A DNA stretch of 64,000 bases from Flexivirga caeni (GTDB lineage Bacteria > Actinomycetota > Actinomycetes > Actinomycetales > Dermatophilaceae). The translations under genes were made by a program, and so were the position numbers. Location: the NCBI RefSeq assembly GCF_003724155.1, contig NZ_RJJQ01000017.1, positions 62,001 through 126,000 of the forward strand, in the 5' to 3' direction. Shown one piece after another: positions 25,486 to 36,873 of the stretch (positions are counted from its first letter, which is position 1; each line of letters opens with the position of its first letter). Under the pieces are notes generated by a model. It worked only from the letters and a program-made list of their open reading frames with translations, was not told where the DNA came from and did no database searches.

Positions 25486-26340
25486 ATGACCGATGACAGC
25501 GCGTCCTTCGTCTTCACCGCCTCGTGCGACGATCGCCCGGGCATCATCGCCGCGATCAGCGCCGAGATCGTGCGCCATGACGCGAACATCGACGAGTGCC
25601 AGCAGTTCGGCGACGCGCTGACCGGACGCTTCTTCATCCGGGCCCGCGTGCACGGCCCGGTAGCCGAGGACACCCTGCGCGCGGCGCTGGCTCCGGTCGC
25701 CGACCGGTTCGGTATGACGTGGGGCCTCTTCCCGACCGGGCAGCGCACGCGGGCGCTGGTGCTGGTCTCGAAGCTGGGGCATTGTCTCAACGACCTGCTC
25801 TACCGCCAGCAGGTCGGGGCGCTGCCGATCGACATCGTGGCCGTCGGCTCCAACCACCTGAAGTATCAGAAGCTGGTCAGCAGCCAGGACATCCCGTTCC
25901 ACCACATTCCGGTGACCCACGCGGACAAGCAGGCCGCCGAGGCCAGGCTGCTGGAGCTGATCGACCAGACCGGAGCGGATCTGGTGGTGCTCGCCCGCTA
26001 CATGCAGGTGCTCTCGCCGCAGTTGTGCCAGCGGCTCGCCGGTCGCGCGATCAACATCCACCACTCGTTCCTGCCCAGCTTCCGCGGCGCGCGGCCCTAC
26101 CACCAGGCGCACGCGCGCGGCGTGAAACTGATCGGCGCCACCGCGCATTACGTGACTGCCGACCTGGACGAGGGACCGATCATCGAGCAGGACGTGGCGC
26201 GCATCGACCACGGCTTCTCCCCCGCCGACATGGTCGTCGCGGGCCGCGACGTGGAGGCGCAGGTGCTGGCCCGGGCGGTCACCTGGCACGCCGAGCACCG
26301 GGTCTTCCTCAACGGGTCGAGCACGGTGGTGTTGCGGTAG
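25486..26340 (+). CDS. purU: Formyltetrahydrofolate deformylase
   Basis: 284 aa. It hydrolyses 10-formyl-THF to formate and THF. The N-terminal ACT domain (about 8-85, FTASCDDRPGIIAAIS) senses one-carbon metabolites. The C-terminal formyl-transferase fold (about 92-284) has the active-site motifs HHSFLPSF and GATAHYVTADLDEGPII, with the catalytic Asn, His and Asp in NIHH and LDEGP. Complete and of normal length. It balances folate pools and supplies formate. Convergent with the following regulator gene; the stops are three bases apart. Confidence 0.96.
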   Translation: MTDDSASFVFTASCDDRPGIIAAISAEIVRHDANIDECQQFGDALTGRFFIRARVHGPVAEDTLRAALAPVADRFGMTWGLFPTGQRTRALVLVSKLGHCLNDLLYRQQVGALPIDIVAVGSNHLKYQKLVSSQDIPFHHIPVTHADKQAAEARLLELIDQTGADLVVLARYMQVLSPQLCQRLAGRAINIHHSFLPSFRGARPYHQAHARGVKLIGATAHYVTADLDEGPIIEQDVARIDHGFSPADMVVAGRDVEAQVLARAVTWHAEHRVFLNGSSTVVLR

Positions 26341-26343
26341 CCC

Positions 26344-27297
26344 TCATCGGGATGCGGCGAGCAGTTCGTCTCCGACCGCCGTACGCCAATACAGCACCTC
26401 GCGTCCCGATCGGCGCTTCAGGACGACTCCCGCCTCGAGCAGCACCTTGAGATGGTTGCCGACCGCGCCGATCGGCAGCCCACTGGTCGCGGCCAGATTC
26501 GAGGTCGTCTGCGGTGCGTCGAGCGCGGCCAGCAGCCGGGCCCGATTGGTGCCGATGAGCCGGTCGACGCCGCCAGGACGGCGTCGACCGGTGTCGGCCA
26601 GCGCCCCGGACACGGGGTAGTAGACGGCATACCGGTGCGGCTCGTCCCACCCCACCCAGCTTCCGTTCGCGTGCACCGGGACGAGCAGCAACTGCGCAGA
26701 GCCGCCCAGCTGGCGCGTCGGGCGGTCGTGGTCGTTGACCCGCAGATGACCCTCGGACCACTCACGCCGCCTGCCGAGGTCCTGCAGCACGCCGGCGAAT
26801 CCGTGCTCCGCCAGCCGGTGGGTGCGCGTCACGATGTCCGCTCGCAGGATCCGCTCCCGGCGCGGCCAGTCGGTGGCGACGGTGTGGATCCAGGTCCACT
26901 CCAGCAACCCCAGAATGTGCGTGCGGACTGCTCCGCCGAGCAAGATCGGCGGCAAGCGCCCGGGCGTCGACTCGCGAAGCTGGCGGACCAGCTCCGACTC
27001 GTCGAAGCCGCTGAGCTGATGCAGTTCCTCGTCCATCGTCGGCGCGGTGCCGGGCGGCGGGATCGACAGGAAGTCGGCGAGCCACCCCGGACGCGAGCTG
27101 TGCTCGAACACCGCACGGCGGCCTGGGTATTCGGCCAGCATCTCGCGGAATGCCGCCTGGTGGCGAAGCGCAAAGACCTGGTCGACGTTGCGGCGACCCG
27201 GTGTGAAGTTTCCCAGCGCACCCACGACTTCCGCCATCGGTGACGTCGCAAATCGCAGCCGCGCCAGCACGTCGCTCGGAATCGCCCAGAGGCCCAT
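26344..27297 (-). CDS. Winged-helix (ArsR-type) regulator with large N-terminal region
   Basis: 317 aa. The C-terminal 75 residues form an ArsR-like HTH (ARLLAALDAPQTTSNLAATS, GAVGNHLKVLLEAGVVLKRR). The first 235 residues, starting MGLWAIPSDVLARLRFATSP, match the DUF5937-type sensor region found before ArsR domains in actinobacterial regulators, though I name that family with caution. It is divergent from an MFS transporter gene with 49 bp between starts, so repression of that transporter is the natural guess. The ligand is unknown. Confidence 0.85.
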   Translation of the reverse strand: MGLWAIPSDVLARLRFATSPMAEVVGALGNFTPGRRNVDQVFALRHQAAFREMLAEYPGRRAVFEHSSRPGWLADFLSIPPPGTAPTMDEELHQLSGFDESELVRQLRESTPGRLPPILLGGAVRTHILGLLEWTWIHTVATDWPRRERILRADIVTRTHRLAEHGFAGVLQDLGRRREWSEGHLRVNDHDRPTRQLGGSAQLLLVPVHANGSWVGWDEPHRYAVYYPVSGALADTGRRRPGGVDRLIGTNRARLLAALDAPQTTSNLAATSGLPIGAVGNHLKVLLEAGVVLKRRSGREVLYWRTAVGDELLAASR

Positions 27298-27346
27298 GTT
27301 TCGCCTCCTCGCGAATCATTTGAACGCCGGCTTGCAGCATCGCACA

Positions 27347-28552
27347 GTGAACGCCGTGACCACCTACCGCAGTCTGTTCGCCATCCGCGAGTTCCGGGTG
27401 CTGTTCGTCGCGCGACTGTTCACCATGGTCGGCGTCGTCGTCGGGGCCCTGGCCCTGGGCACCGTGATGTATGACGCCACCGACTCCACCGTCCTCACGG
27501 CGCTGTCGATGTTCGGCGGACCGCTGGTTTCGCTCGTCACCAGTCACTTCCTGCTCGCCTCGAGCGATCTGCTGCGCCCACGCACCGCGCTTGTGGTCAC
27601 TGGCGCCGCTGCTGCCGGCGACGACCTCCTCCAGCTCATCCCGCATCTGCCGTGGGGAGTCCGATTTGCTCTGCTGGCAATGGAATACGTCATCACCTCG
27701 GCGACCAGCGGCACGGTGATGTCGCTGCTCGCCGACATCGTGCCGGCGGAATCGTTCGTGCTCGCGCGAGCCACGATGAATCTCACGGTGGGTGGGATCC
27801 AGGTGCTGGGCAACGCCCTGGGTGCGGTGCTGCTGCTGGCGTTCGCGCCGGTCCACCTCTTCGCGGTCTCCGCGGCAGCCGCCGTGTTCGCTGCAGTCAT
27901 CGCCCGGCTCGGAGTGGCCGACCACCCGCCGCGAGCGACCGGGCCGGTCGTGGCCCGCACGCGCACCGTCAACAAGGCACTGCTCGGCTCGCGAGTCGTG
28001 CGCCCGGTCCTGCTGATGGGCTGGATCCCGAACGGCCTGATCGTCGGGTGCGAAGCGCTCTACATCCCGTATGCCCGGCAGCACGCGGGATATCTCTTCG
28101 CGTCGACCGCGGCTGGCATGCTCGCCGGCGACGTCGTGGTCGGCAGATTCGTCCCCGAAGCCGTGCGCCAGCGACTTGTCGTGCCGCTGCGGCTGCTCCT
28201 GGCGGTGCCGTTCCTCGTCATGTTCGCGCACCCGCCGGTCGTGCTGGCCGCGCTCGCGGGCGGGATCGGCGCCTTCGGCTACACCGCGTCGCTGCCGCTG
28301 CAGAGCCGGCTGGTCCAGCATGTCCGCGCCGACAGCCGAGGTCAGGCGTTCGGGCTGCTCAGCGCCGGCCTGATGGTCGGCCAGTCACTCGGTGCGCTGG
28401 CGGCCGGTGTCCTCGGGCAACTCGGCGCACCCGGACCGGCGATGGGCACGGTCGCGGCGCTGTCGATCGTCGCCACGACGCTGCTGGTGCGGCCACTGCG
28501 CCGGTCGGCACCTCGGCCGGACACGACACGCCACCAGGCGACCCCGGTGTGA
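27347..28552 (+). CDS. MFS transporter
   Basis: 401 aa from a GTG at 27347 (a second GTG at 27356 is possible); the longer frame upstream overlaps the divergent regulator. About twelve hydrophobic segments, with the N-terminus FAIREFRVLFVARLFTMVG typical of small-molecule efflux MFS proteins. The loops are short and no fused domain is present. Control by the divergent ArsR-type gene is likely. Substrate unknown. The stop lies 11 bp from the convergent siderophore ATPase gene. Confidence 0.9.
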   Translation: MNAVTTYRSLFAIREFRVLFVARLFTMVGVVVGALALGTVMYDATDSTVLTALSMFGGPLVSLVTSHFLLASSDLLRPRTALVVTGAAAAGDDLLQLIPHLPWGVRFALLAMEYVITSATSGTVMSLLADIVPAESFVLARATMNLTVGGIQVLGNALGAVLLLAFAPVHLFAVSAAAAVFAAVIARLGVADHPPRATGPVVARTRTVNKALLGSRVVRPVLLMGWIPNGLIVGCEALYIPYARQHAGYLFASTAAGMLAGDVVVGRFVPEAVRQRLVVPLRLLLAVPFLVMFAHPPVVLAALAGGIGAFGYTASLPLQSRLVQHVRADSRGQAFGLLSAGLMVGQSLGALAAGVLGQLGAPGPAMGTVAALSIVATTLLVRPLRRSAPRPDTTRHQATPV

Positions 28553-28563
28553 TGCGCAGCGGG

Positions 28564-29409
28564 TCAGTCCTGGACGCTCCCACTCTTGCGGCCGCGCGGC
28601 ACCACCAGCGGTATGCCGGTGCGCGGGTCTGCGACCAGGTCGGCAGTGAGCCCGAACACTTCGTGCAGCAGCTCCGCGTCGAGCACGTCGACTGGATCCC
28701 CTTGCGCCACAACGCGTCCCTGCCGCATCACGACCAGGTGGTCGCTGAACCGGACGGCGAGGTTCAGGTCGTGCAGCACCATCGCGACGGTTGCGCCGCG
28801 TTCCCGGTTGAGGCGGCATACCAGCTCCAGCACGTCCACCTGGTGGGCGAGGTCGAGATAGGTCGTCGGCTCGTCCAGCAGCACCAGATCGGTGTCCTGC
28901 GCGAGCGTCATCGCGATCCAGACGCGCTGCCGCTGACCGCCGGAGAGGGCGTCGACCGGCCGGTCGGCGAGGCCGAGGATGCCGGTCCAGCGCATCGCGT
29001 CGGTCACGACCTCCTCGTCGCCGTGCGACCACTGCTGGAACCACCGCTGGTGCGGGTGCCGCCCCCGGCCGACCAGGTCGCGCACCAGCAGACCTTCCGG
29101 CGCGATCGGACTCTGTGGCAGCAGCGCCAGCGTCCGGGCCAGCTGTTTGGCCGACAGCGCACCGATCGGGGCATCGTCGAGCCGCACCGTGCCCGAGGTG
29201 GGGGTGAGCAGCCGGGACAGCGTGCGCAGCAGGGTCGACTTGCCGCACCCGTTGGGCCCGATGACGGACGTGACCTTGCCGTCCGGGATGCGCAGTGACA
29301 CGTCGTGAACGACGGGCTGCTCGCCATACCCGACGGTGACGGCGTCGGCGACGAGGCGGGCTGCCACGTCGGTGGCCGGAGCGGTCTTCGTGGTCGTCGT
29401 CTGGCTCAT
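28564..29409 (-). CDS. Siderophore ABC transporter ATP-binding protein, FepC/FecE type
   Basis: 281 aa. Walker A GPNGCGKST, Q-loop LLPQSP, signature LSGGQRQR, Walker B DLVLLDEPT and switch His in VLHDLN are all present. The sequence is closest in style to iron-siderophore importers (LTPTSGTVRLDD, LAQDTDLVLLDEPTTYLD). Last gene of a three-gene operon with two FecCD-type permeases. A 51-bp hairpin repeat lies in the gap before it. Expression is probably iron-repressed through the box at 31.7 kb. Confidence 0.95.
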   Translation of the reverse strand: MSQTTTTKTAPATDVAARLVADAVTVGYGEQPVVHDVSLRIPDGKVTSVIGPNGCGKSTLLRTLSRLLTPTSGTVRLDDAPIGALSAKQLARTLALLPQSPIAPEGLLVRDLVGRGRHPHQRWFQQWSHGDEEVVTDAMRWTGILGLADRPVDALSGGQRQRVWIAMTLAQDTDLVLLDEPTTYLDLAHQVDVLELVCRLNRERGATVAMVLHDLNLAVRFSDHLVVMRQGRVVAQGDPVDVLDAELLHEVFGLTADLVADPRTGIPLVVPRGRKSGSVQD

Positions 29410-29410
29410 T

Positions 29411-29461
29411 GGGGTCCTCGCGAACTATCGGGGAAGCGAAGCGGCGGAGAACTTCGTGGGG
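29411..29461. repeat. GAAGT/ACTTC hairpin repeat, copy 1
   Basis: A 51-bp element beginning GGGGTCCTCGCGAACTATCG and ending GAGAACTTCGTGGGG, with centre AGCGAAGCGG. Arms CCTCGCGAACT and ACTTCGTGGGG are partly complementary. It sits between the second permease and the ATPase genes. Closely similar copies are at 30545 and 36886. Confidence 0.85.
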
Positions 29462-29464
29462 TTC

Positions 29465-30541
29465 TCATGATTGAGTCCTTCGGGTGCGGATCAGCAGATA
29501 GATGAAGTAGGGCGCGCCGACCAGTGAGGTGACGACGCCAACCGCCAGACCGGTCAGCCACAGGCGCGTGATGACGTCGGCCGCGAGCACCAGCACGGCA
29601 CCGGCGAGCGCCGAGGTCAGCAACGGCGGACGCGACGTGCCGACCAGGCGCCGGGCGATCTGCGGGCACACGAAGGCGACGAATCCGATTGGCCCTACAG
29701 CGGATACGGCGACTGCGGCAAGCAGCACGGCGCACAGCAGCGCGATCGCCTGGGCGCGGCTCGGCCGCACCCCGAGCGCGTGTGCCGTGTCGTCGCCGAG
29801 TTCGACGATGTTGAGGGCCGACCCCTGCCAGAGGGCGCAGGGAGCCACCACAGCGACGACGAGGAGCAGCCACCACGCGTTGCCGCTGGTGACCCCGCTC
29901 AGCGACCCGGACAACCAGACCTGCGCGGACGCCGCGGTCTGCAGCCGCGCCGCGACCAGCAGCCAGGACGTGCATGCCGTGAGTGCCGCCGCGATCCCGA
30001 TGCCGACCAGCACCAGCCGGCGCCCGTCGAGACCGCCCCGCCACCCGGCGGCATACAGCAGTGCGGTCGCGGCGAGCGCCCCGCCGAACGCTGCCAGAGG
30101 TATGGCGAGATCGGCGCCCACTCCCGACGGCGCACCGGTGTCCGCCGCGGCGAACAGCACGATGTAGCCGACCGCGCCGGCGGCAGCGCCGGCGTTGACG
30201 CCGATCACGTCGGGGCTCGCGAGCGGGTTGCGGGCGATCGTCTGGATCAGCGCTCCGGACAGTCCGAGTGCCAGACCGGCGAGCAGCGCGACCGACGCCT
30301 CGGGCAGCCGGACATCCCGGACGATGAAGGCATTCACCCCGGAGGTGTCGCCGAGCAGCGCGCGGACCACATCGGTGAACGGGATGTTCAGGTCGCCATA
30401 CGCGAGGTCGACGACGAGCAGCGCGGCCATCAGCAGTGTCGTGACTGCCGCACACCAGACCGCACGCGGGTGGACCCGCCAGGACGCGCGGCCGACGCGC
30501 AGGGCCGGTCGCAGCCGGGTTGTGGTGGTAGCGCTACTCAT
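29465..30541 (-). CDS. Siderophore ABC transporter permease, FecCD family (second)
   Basis: 358 aa with nine or ten transmembrane segments. Family motifs: LPEASVALLAGLALGLSGAL, NPLASPDVIGVNAGAAAGAV and GPIGFVAFVCPQIAR. The ATG at 30541 follows GGGGACC; the extension upstream would read through the repeat in the gap. It pairs with the FecCD protein encoded upstream to form the membrane channel for a ferric siderophore. No binding protein is encoded nearby. Confidence 0.94.
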   Translation of the reverse strand: MSSATTTTRLRPALRVGRASWRVHPRAVWCAAVTTLLMAALLVVDLAYGDLNIPFTDVVRALLGDTSGVNAFIVRDVRLPEASVALLAGLALGLSGALIQTIARNPLASPDVIGVNAGAAAGAVGYIVLFAAADTGAPSGVGADLAIPLAAFGGALAATALLYAAGWRGGLDGRRLVLVGIGIAAALTACTSWLLVAARLQTAASAQVWLSGSLSGVTSGNAWWLLLVVAVVAPCALWQGSALNIVELGDDTAHALGVRPSRAQAIALLCAVLLAAVAVSAVGPIGFVAFVCPQIARRLVGTSRPPLLTSALAGAVLVLAADVITRLWLTGLAVGVVTSLVGAPYFIYLLIRTRRTQS

Positions 30542-30544
30542 ACC

Positions 30545-30595
30545 GGGGTCCCCTCGAAGTATCGGAGGAGCGAAGCGGGGGAGAACTTCGAGGGG
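30545..30595. repeat. GAAGT/ACTTC hairpin repeat, copy 2
   Basis: GGGGTCCCCTCGAAGTATCG through GAGAACTTCGAGGGG. The arms CCCCTCGAAGT and ACTTCGAGGGG are perfectly complementary over 11 bp, giving a strong hairpin. It fills nearly the whole gap between the two permease genes of the operon. Confidence 0.9.
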
Positions 30596-30599
30596 TAGC

Positions 30600-31661
30600 T
30601 CATAGCTGAACCAATCGGGCACGACGGACCAGCAGCACGAAGACCGGCCCGCCGACGAGCGCCATGACGATGCCGACCTGCACCTCGGCGCCACCGGCGA
30701 TCACGCGGCCGAGGATGTCGGCGAGGGTGAGCACGATCGCGCCGATCAGGCCCGAATAGGGCACGACCCAGCGGTAGTCGGGTCCACAGACCAGGCGCGC
30801 CACGTGGGGGGCGACCAGGCCGAGAAACCCGATCGGCCCGCACGCGGCGACGGCGCCGCCGGTGAGCAGCATGACCGCGCAGATGCCGAGGAACTTGTGC
30901 AGGCCGGGCCGCACCCCCAGCGCCCGCGCGGCGTCGTCGCCGAGTTGCAGCAGGTTGATCGCCGGGGTGCACACCACCGTGAGCACGACCCCGAGCGCGA
31001 GGAACGGCAGCACCTGCCAGAAGACGTCCAAACCACGGCCGGCCGCGGAACCGACCACCCAGAAACGGTATTGGTCCAGTGTCGAGACGTTCGACGTGAT
31101 GATCGAGGTGATGATCGCCGACGCGAGCGCGCTGACCGCAGCGCCGGTGAGCACCAGAGTGAGCGGCGATGGGCCGCCGCGCAGCGCGCTGATCGAGAAG
31201 ACCAGCCACGCGGTCAGGCCGGCGCCGAGCAACGCGAACCAGCCGTAGGCGACCGGCGAGCTGATGTGCAGCCAGAAGATGGCGAGTACGACGGCGAGCG
31301 AAGCTCCCTCGGAGATGCCGAGCAGGCCGGGGTCGGCCAGCGGGTTGCGCGACTGCCCCTGCATGAGCGCACCGGAGAGGCCGAGCGCGAGCCCGACGAC
31401 GATCAGCAACGCGGTGCGTGGCAGCCGCAGCTGCTGAATGATCGCCGCCGCCTGCGAGTTGTCCGGAGCGAACAGTGCGCGGACGCTCGTCGTCGGTGAG
31501 ATGCCGACATTGCCGATCATCAGACTCAGCACTGCGCACACCAGCACGCCGACGACCAAAATGCCGACGACGCGCCACGAGCCCGTGCGCACCCCCGGCA
31601 CTGACGAACTCGCCTGTGCTGATGGCGGATTCGCCGGATCAGCCTTGTCCAGGATGGTCAC
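30600..31661 (-). CDS. Siderophore ABC transporter permease, FecCD family (first)
   Basis: 353 aa with a 30-residue Pro/Ala-rich cytoplasmic tail, then nine or ten transmembrane segments. Motifs: RLPRTALLIVVGLALGLSGA, NPLADPGLLGISEGASLAVV and GPIGFLGLVAPHVAR. First gene of the operon; its start lies 57 bp downstream of a DtxR-like iron box, so it should be induced under iron limitation. It works with the second permease and the FepC-type ATPase. The binding protein must come from elsewhere. Confidence 0.94.
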   Translation of the reverse strand: MTILDKADPANPPSAQASSSVPGVRTGSWRVVGILVVGVLVCAVLSLMIGNVGISPTTSVRALFAPDNSQAAAIIQQLRLPRTALLIVVGLALGLSGALMQGQSRNPLADPGLLGISEGASLAVVLAIFWLHISSPVAYGWFALLGAGLTAWLVFSISALRGGPSPLTLVLTGAAVSALASAIITSIITSNVSTLDQYRFWVVGSAAGRGLDVFWQVLPFLALGVVLTVVCTPAINLLQLGDDAARALGVRPGLHKFLGICAVMLLTGGAVAACGPIGFLGLVAPHVARLVCGPDYRWVVPYSGLIGAIVLTLADILGRVIAGGAEVQVGIVMALVGGPVFVLLVRRARLVQL

Positions 31662-31717
31662 ACGGTCTCCATTGCCGACTCGCCGGCGACCGGGTCGGCC
31701 ACCGAGATTCCGCAGGC

Positions 31718-31732
31718 AAGGTTAGCCTTACC
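31718..31732. promoter_or_regulatory. DtxR/IdeR-type iron box before the siderophore operon
   Basis: AAGGTTAGCCTTACC matches the centre of the DtxR consensus TTAGGTTAGSCTAACCTAA. It lies 57-71 bp upstream of the first permease and within 60 bp of the dinG stop. Iron-loaded repressor binding here would shut the operon. Confidence 0.8.
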
Positions 31733-31774
31733 AAATACGAGATGCGAGCCCGGCTCATTCTCCGCGACCGACGA

Positions 31775-34000
31775 TCAGCCGATCCCCAGCTGCACCAACC
31801 GTTTTCGTATGTCGTCCGCCGGCCGGTCCAGATGCTCGGCGAGCTCGGCGAGGTCCAGCCCGAGGTCGGCCCCGTCGCGCAGTTCCTCGTCGTCCTCGGC
31901 GCTCCAGCCGTCGGAGGCAGGCGGGGCCGCATCGACGGCGCGCGGGGCGACCGGCGTGTCCGGGAGTTCCGGGGTGGCGTCGGCCGGCTCGTGATACGGC
32001 TCATCGTCATCGACCTGCTGCGCCTCGTCGGCGGCCTGCTCGACCTCGGCCTGCGGAGTCGGCTGCTGCCTGGCGAGCTCGTCCAGGCGGGTGAGCGCCT
32101 TCAGCACGAGTGCCCGGTCGGTGGTCGGCCAGAACGGCGGCAACGACTTCTGCAGGAAGCCGGCGTAGCGCGCGGTAACCATCCGGGTGTCGAGGAACGC
32201 CACCACGCCCCGGTCGGCGCTGCTGCGCACCAGCCGGCCCGCGCCTTGGGCGAGCCGCAGCGCCGCGTGGGTCGCCGACACCGCCATGAACCCGTTTCCG
32301 CCACGCCGGGCGATCTCCTGCGAGCGCGCGGAAGCGAGCGGGTCGTCGGGTCGCGGGAACGGGATGCGGTCGATGATCACCAGCTGGCAGGCCGGCCCGG
32401 GGACGTCGACGCCCTGCCAGAGAGTCAGCGTGCCGAAGAGACAGGTGCGCGGGTCAGCAGCGAATTGGCCCACCAGAGTGCGGATCTGGTCGTCTCCCTG
32501 GCACAGGACGGGTATGTCGTCCCCGAAGCGCTGCCGCATCTCCTCGGCCGCGGACCGCGCTGCCCGGGTCGAGGAGAACAACCCGAGAGTGCGGCCGCCG
32601 GCAGCGCGCACCAGGGTCTCGATCTCGTCCAGCGCCGCCGGCGAGGTGCCGTCCCGGCCGGGCGGCGGGAGTTGAGAGGCGACGTACGCGATGGCCTGCC
32701 GGGGGTAGTCGAAGGGTGACCCGACGTCCAGGCCGGTCCACTGCGGACCACCCTCACCGCGCAGTCCGAGGGTGCCGGCCACTGAGTCGAAGGAGCCGCC
32801 CAGCTCCAACGTCGCCGATGTCATGATCACCGTGCGATCGCCGAACACCTTGTCCCGCAACAACATTGCGACACTCATCGGCGCAACGCGCAGCACGGCG
32901 CCGCGACGCGGGTCCTGGGACACCCACACGACGTCGAGCTCCCGGCCTTCCAGGATCCGGTCGCAGTTGTCGAAGATCTCGTCGATCGCGGCGCGGGCAA
33001 CCTGACGGGAGGCGTCGTTGTCGGTGGGCGACGCCGGTTTGAGCTCGCTCTGCACCGAGCGTGCGGCGTCGCGGACCCGGGTCAGCGCCAGCGCCAGGTT
33101 GTCCGGGAGCCCGAGCAGGCGCCCCTCCGCCATACCGCCGAGCAGCTCCTGCAGCAGCTCCCCCGCCTCACGCATCGCCGACGCGTCCGCCATCCGGCCA
33201 CAGCGGCGGGCGGCGGTCGAGATCATCCCGCCGGTCACCTCGTCGGTGATGGTCGACGTGACCCGGTCGACCAGCTCGTGCGCCTCGTCGACGATGAGCA
33301 AGTCGTGCTCGGGCAGCATCTGCCGGCCCTCGAAGGAGTCGATCGCCATGAAACTGTGGTTCGTGACGACGACGTCGACCTCCTTGGCGGCGGCACGCGA
33401 GCGCTCGACGAAGCATTGCTGGACCATCGGGCACTTCGAGCCGAGACACTCCTGCGCCGACACCGACACCTGCCGCCAGGCCCGCTCGCTGACGCCGGGC
33501 ACCAGCTCGTCGCGTTCGCCGGTGTCGGTCTCCTGTGCCCACTCGCGCAGCCGCACGACCTCCTCACCGATCCGGCCCGCTGCCCGGTCGACCTCACCGA
33601 CGTCGAGGAGCGCGTCTTCCTCGTCGGGGTAGCCGCCTTCGATCTTGTGCAGGCACAGGTAGTTCCGGCGGCCCTTGACCAGGCCGAAGGTCGGCCGACG
33701 CCCGATGAGCGGCGCAACCGCGTCGGCGATCCGGGGCAGGTCGCGGTCGACGATTTGTGCCTGCAGCGCGAGCGTCGCGGTGGCCACGATCGCCGGCTGC
33801 CGCGTCTCGACCGCGTGCCGGATCGCGGGGACCAGATAGGCGAGCGACTTGCCGGTGCCGGTGCCGGCCTGGACGAGCAGGTGGGTCCCGCTGCGCGCGG
33901 CCTGGTCAACCGCCCGCGCCATCTTCTGCTGCCCGGGCCGGTCGGTGCCGCCGACTCCTCCGACGGCAGCGTCCATCAGTGCGTCGAGGTCGGCTGGCAT
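31775..34000 (-). CDS. dinG: DinG-family ATP-dependent DNA helicase
   Basis: 741 aa, superfamily 2 (XPD-like). Walker A AGTGTGKS (45-52), DEAH box in LLIVDEAHE, and helicase motif VI GAGRLVRS. Four cysteines in the order YLC, ECLGSKC and QQC mark an iron-sulfur cluster domain inserted after motif Ia. The acidic C-terminal tail (about 640-741) is less conserved and ends with a short charged coil. Expected 5'-3' unwinding of forks, R-loops or D-loops. It stands alone; the repeat element at 34.05 kb lies just upstream of its start. Confidence 0.93.
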   Translation of the reverse strand: MPADLDALMDAAVGGVGGTDRPGQQKMARAVDQAARSGTHLLVQAGTGTGKSLAYLVPAIRHAVETRQPAIVATATLALQAQIVDRDLPRIADAVAPLIGRRPTFGLVKGRRNYLCLHKIEGGYPDEEDALLDVGEVDRAAGRIGEEVVRLREWAQETDTGERDELVPGVSERAWRQVSVSAQECLGSKCPMVQQCFVERSRAAAKEVDVVVTNHSFMAIDSFEGRQMLPEHDLLIVDEAHELVDRVTSTITDEVTGGMISTAARRCGRMADASAMREAGELLQELLGGMAEGRLLGLPDNLALALTRVRDAARSVQSELKPASPTDNDASRQVARAAIDEIFDNCDRILEGRELDVVWVSQDPRRGAVLRVAPMSVAMLLRDKVFGDRTVIMTSATLELGGSFDSVAGTLGLRGEGGPQWTGLDVGSPFDYPRQAIAYVASQLPPPGRDGTSPAALDEIETLVRAAGGRTLGLFSSTRAARSAAEEMRQRFGDDIPVLCQGDDQIRTLVGQFAADPRTCLFGTLTLWQGVDVPGPACQLVIIDRIPFPRPDDPLASARSQEIARRGGNGFMAVSATHAALRLAQGAGRLVRSSADRGVVAFLDTRMVTARYAGFLQKSLPPFWPTTDRALVLKALTRLDELARQQPTPQAEVEQAADEAQQVDDDEPYHEPADATPELPDTPVAPRAVDAAPPASDGWSAEDDEELRDGADLGLDLAELAEHLDRPADDIRKRLVQLGIG

Positions 34001-34053
34001 CCCCTCAGCGTATGCGGTCCGCGCCCGGCGTGGTCACCGTCCACAGCCCTCGT

Positions 34054-34140
34054 GATCGAGAGGACCCCTTATGCACCGAGCGGACCCCTTGTGACCACTA
34101 TTTTTCGGGTCCGCTCGTGACGGAAGGGGTCCTCTCGATC
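34054..34140. repeat. GAGnGGACCCC inverted-repeat element E
   Basis: Outer arms GATCGAGAGGACCCCTT and AAGGGGTCCTCTCGATC are perfectly complementary over 17 bp. Inner arms GAGCGGACCC and GGGTCCGCTC add 10 bp, with a T-rich loop. It lies between the dinG start and the 3' end of the glycosidase gene. A related element is at 59848. It could serve as a terminator but lacks a clean U run. Confidence 0.9.
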
Positions 34141-34164
34141 AGCGGGCGCGGGTGGTCGGAGCAC

Positions 34165-36834
<2,670 letters not shown>

Positions 36835-36873
36835 GGGTTCGATGGTGCCAGGTCCGACTGGGATCAGGTGCCG

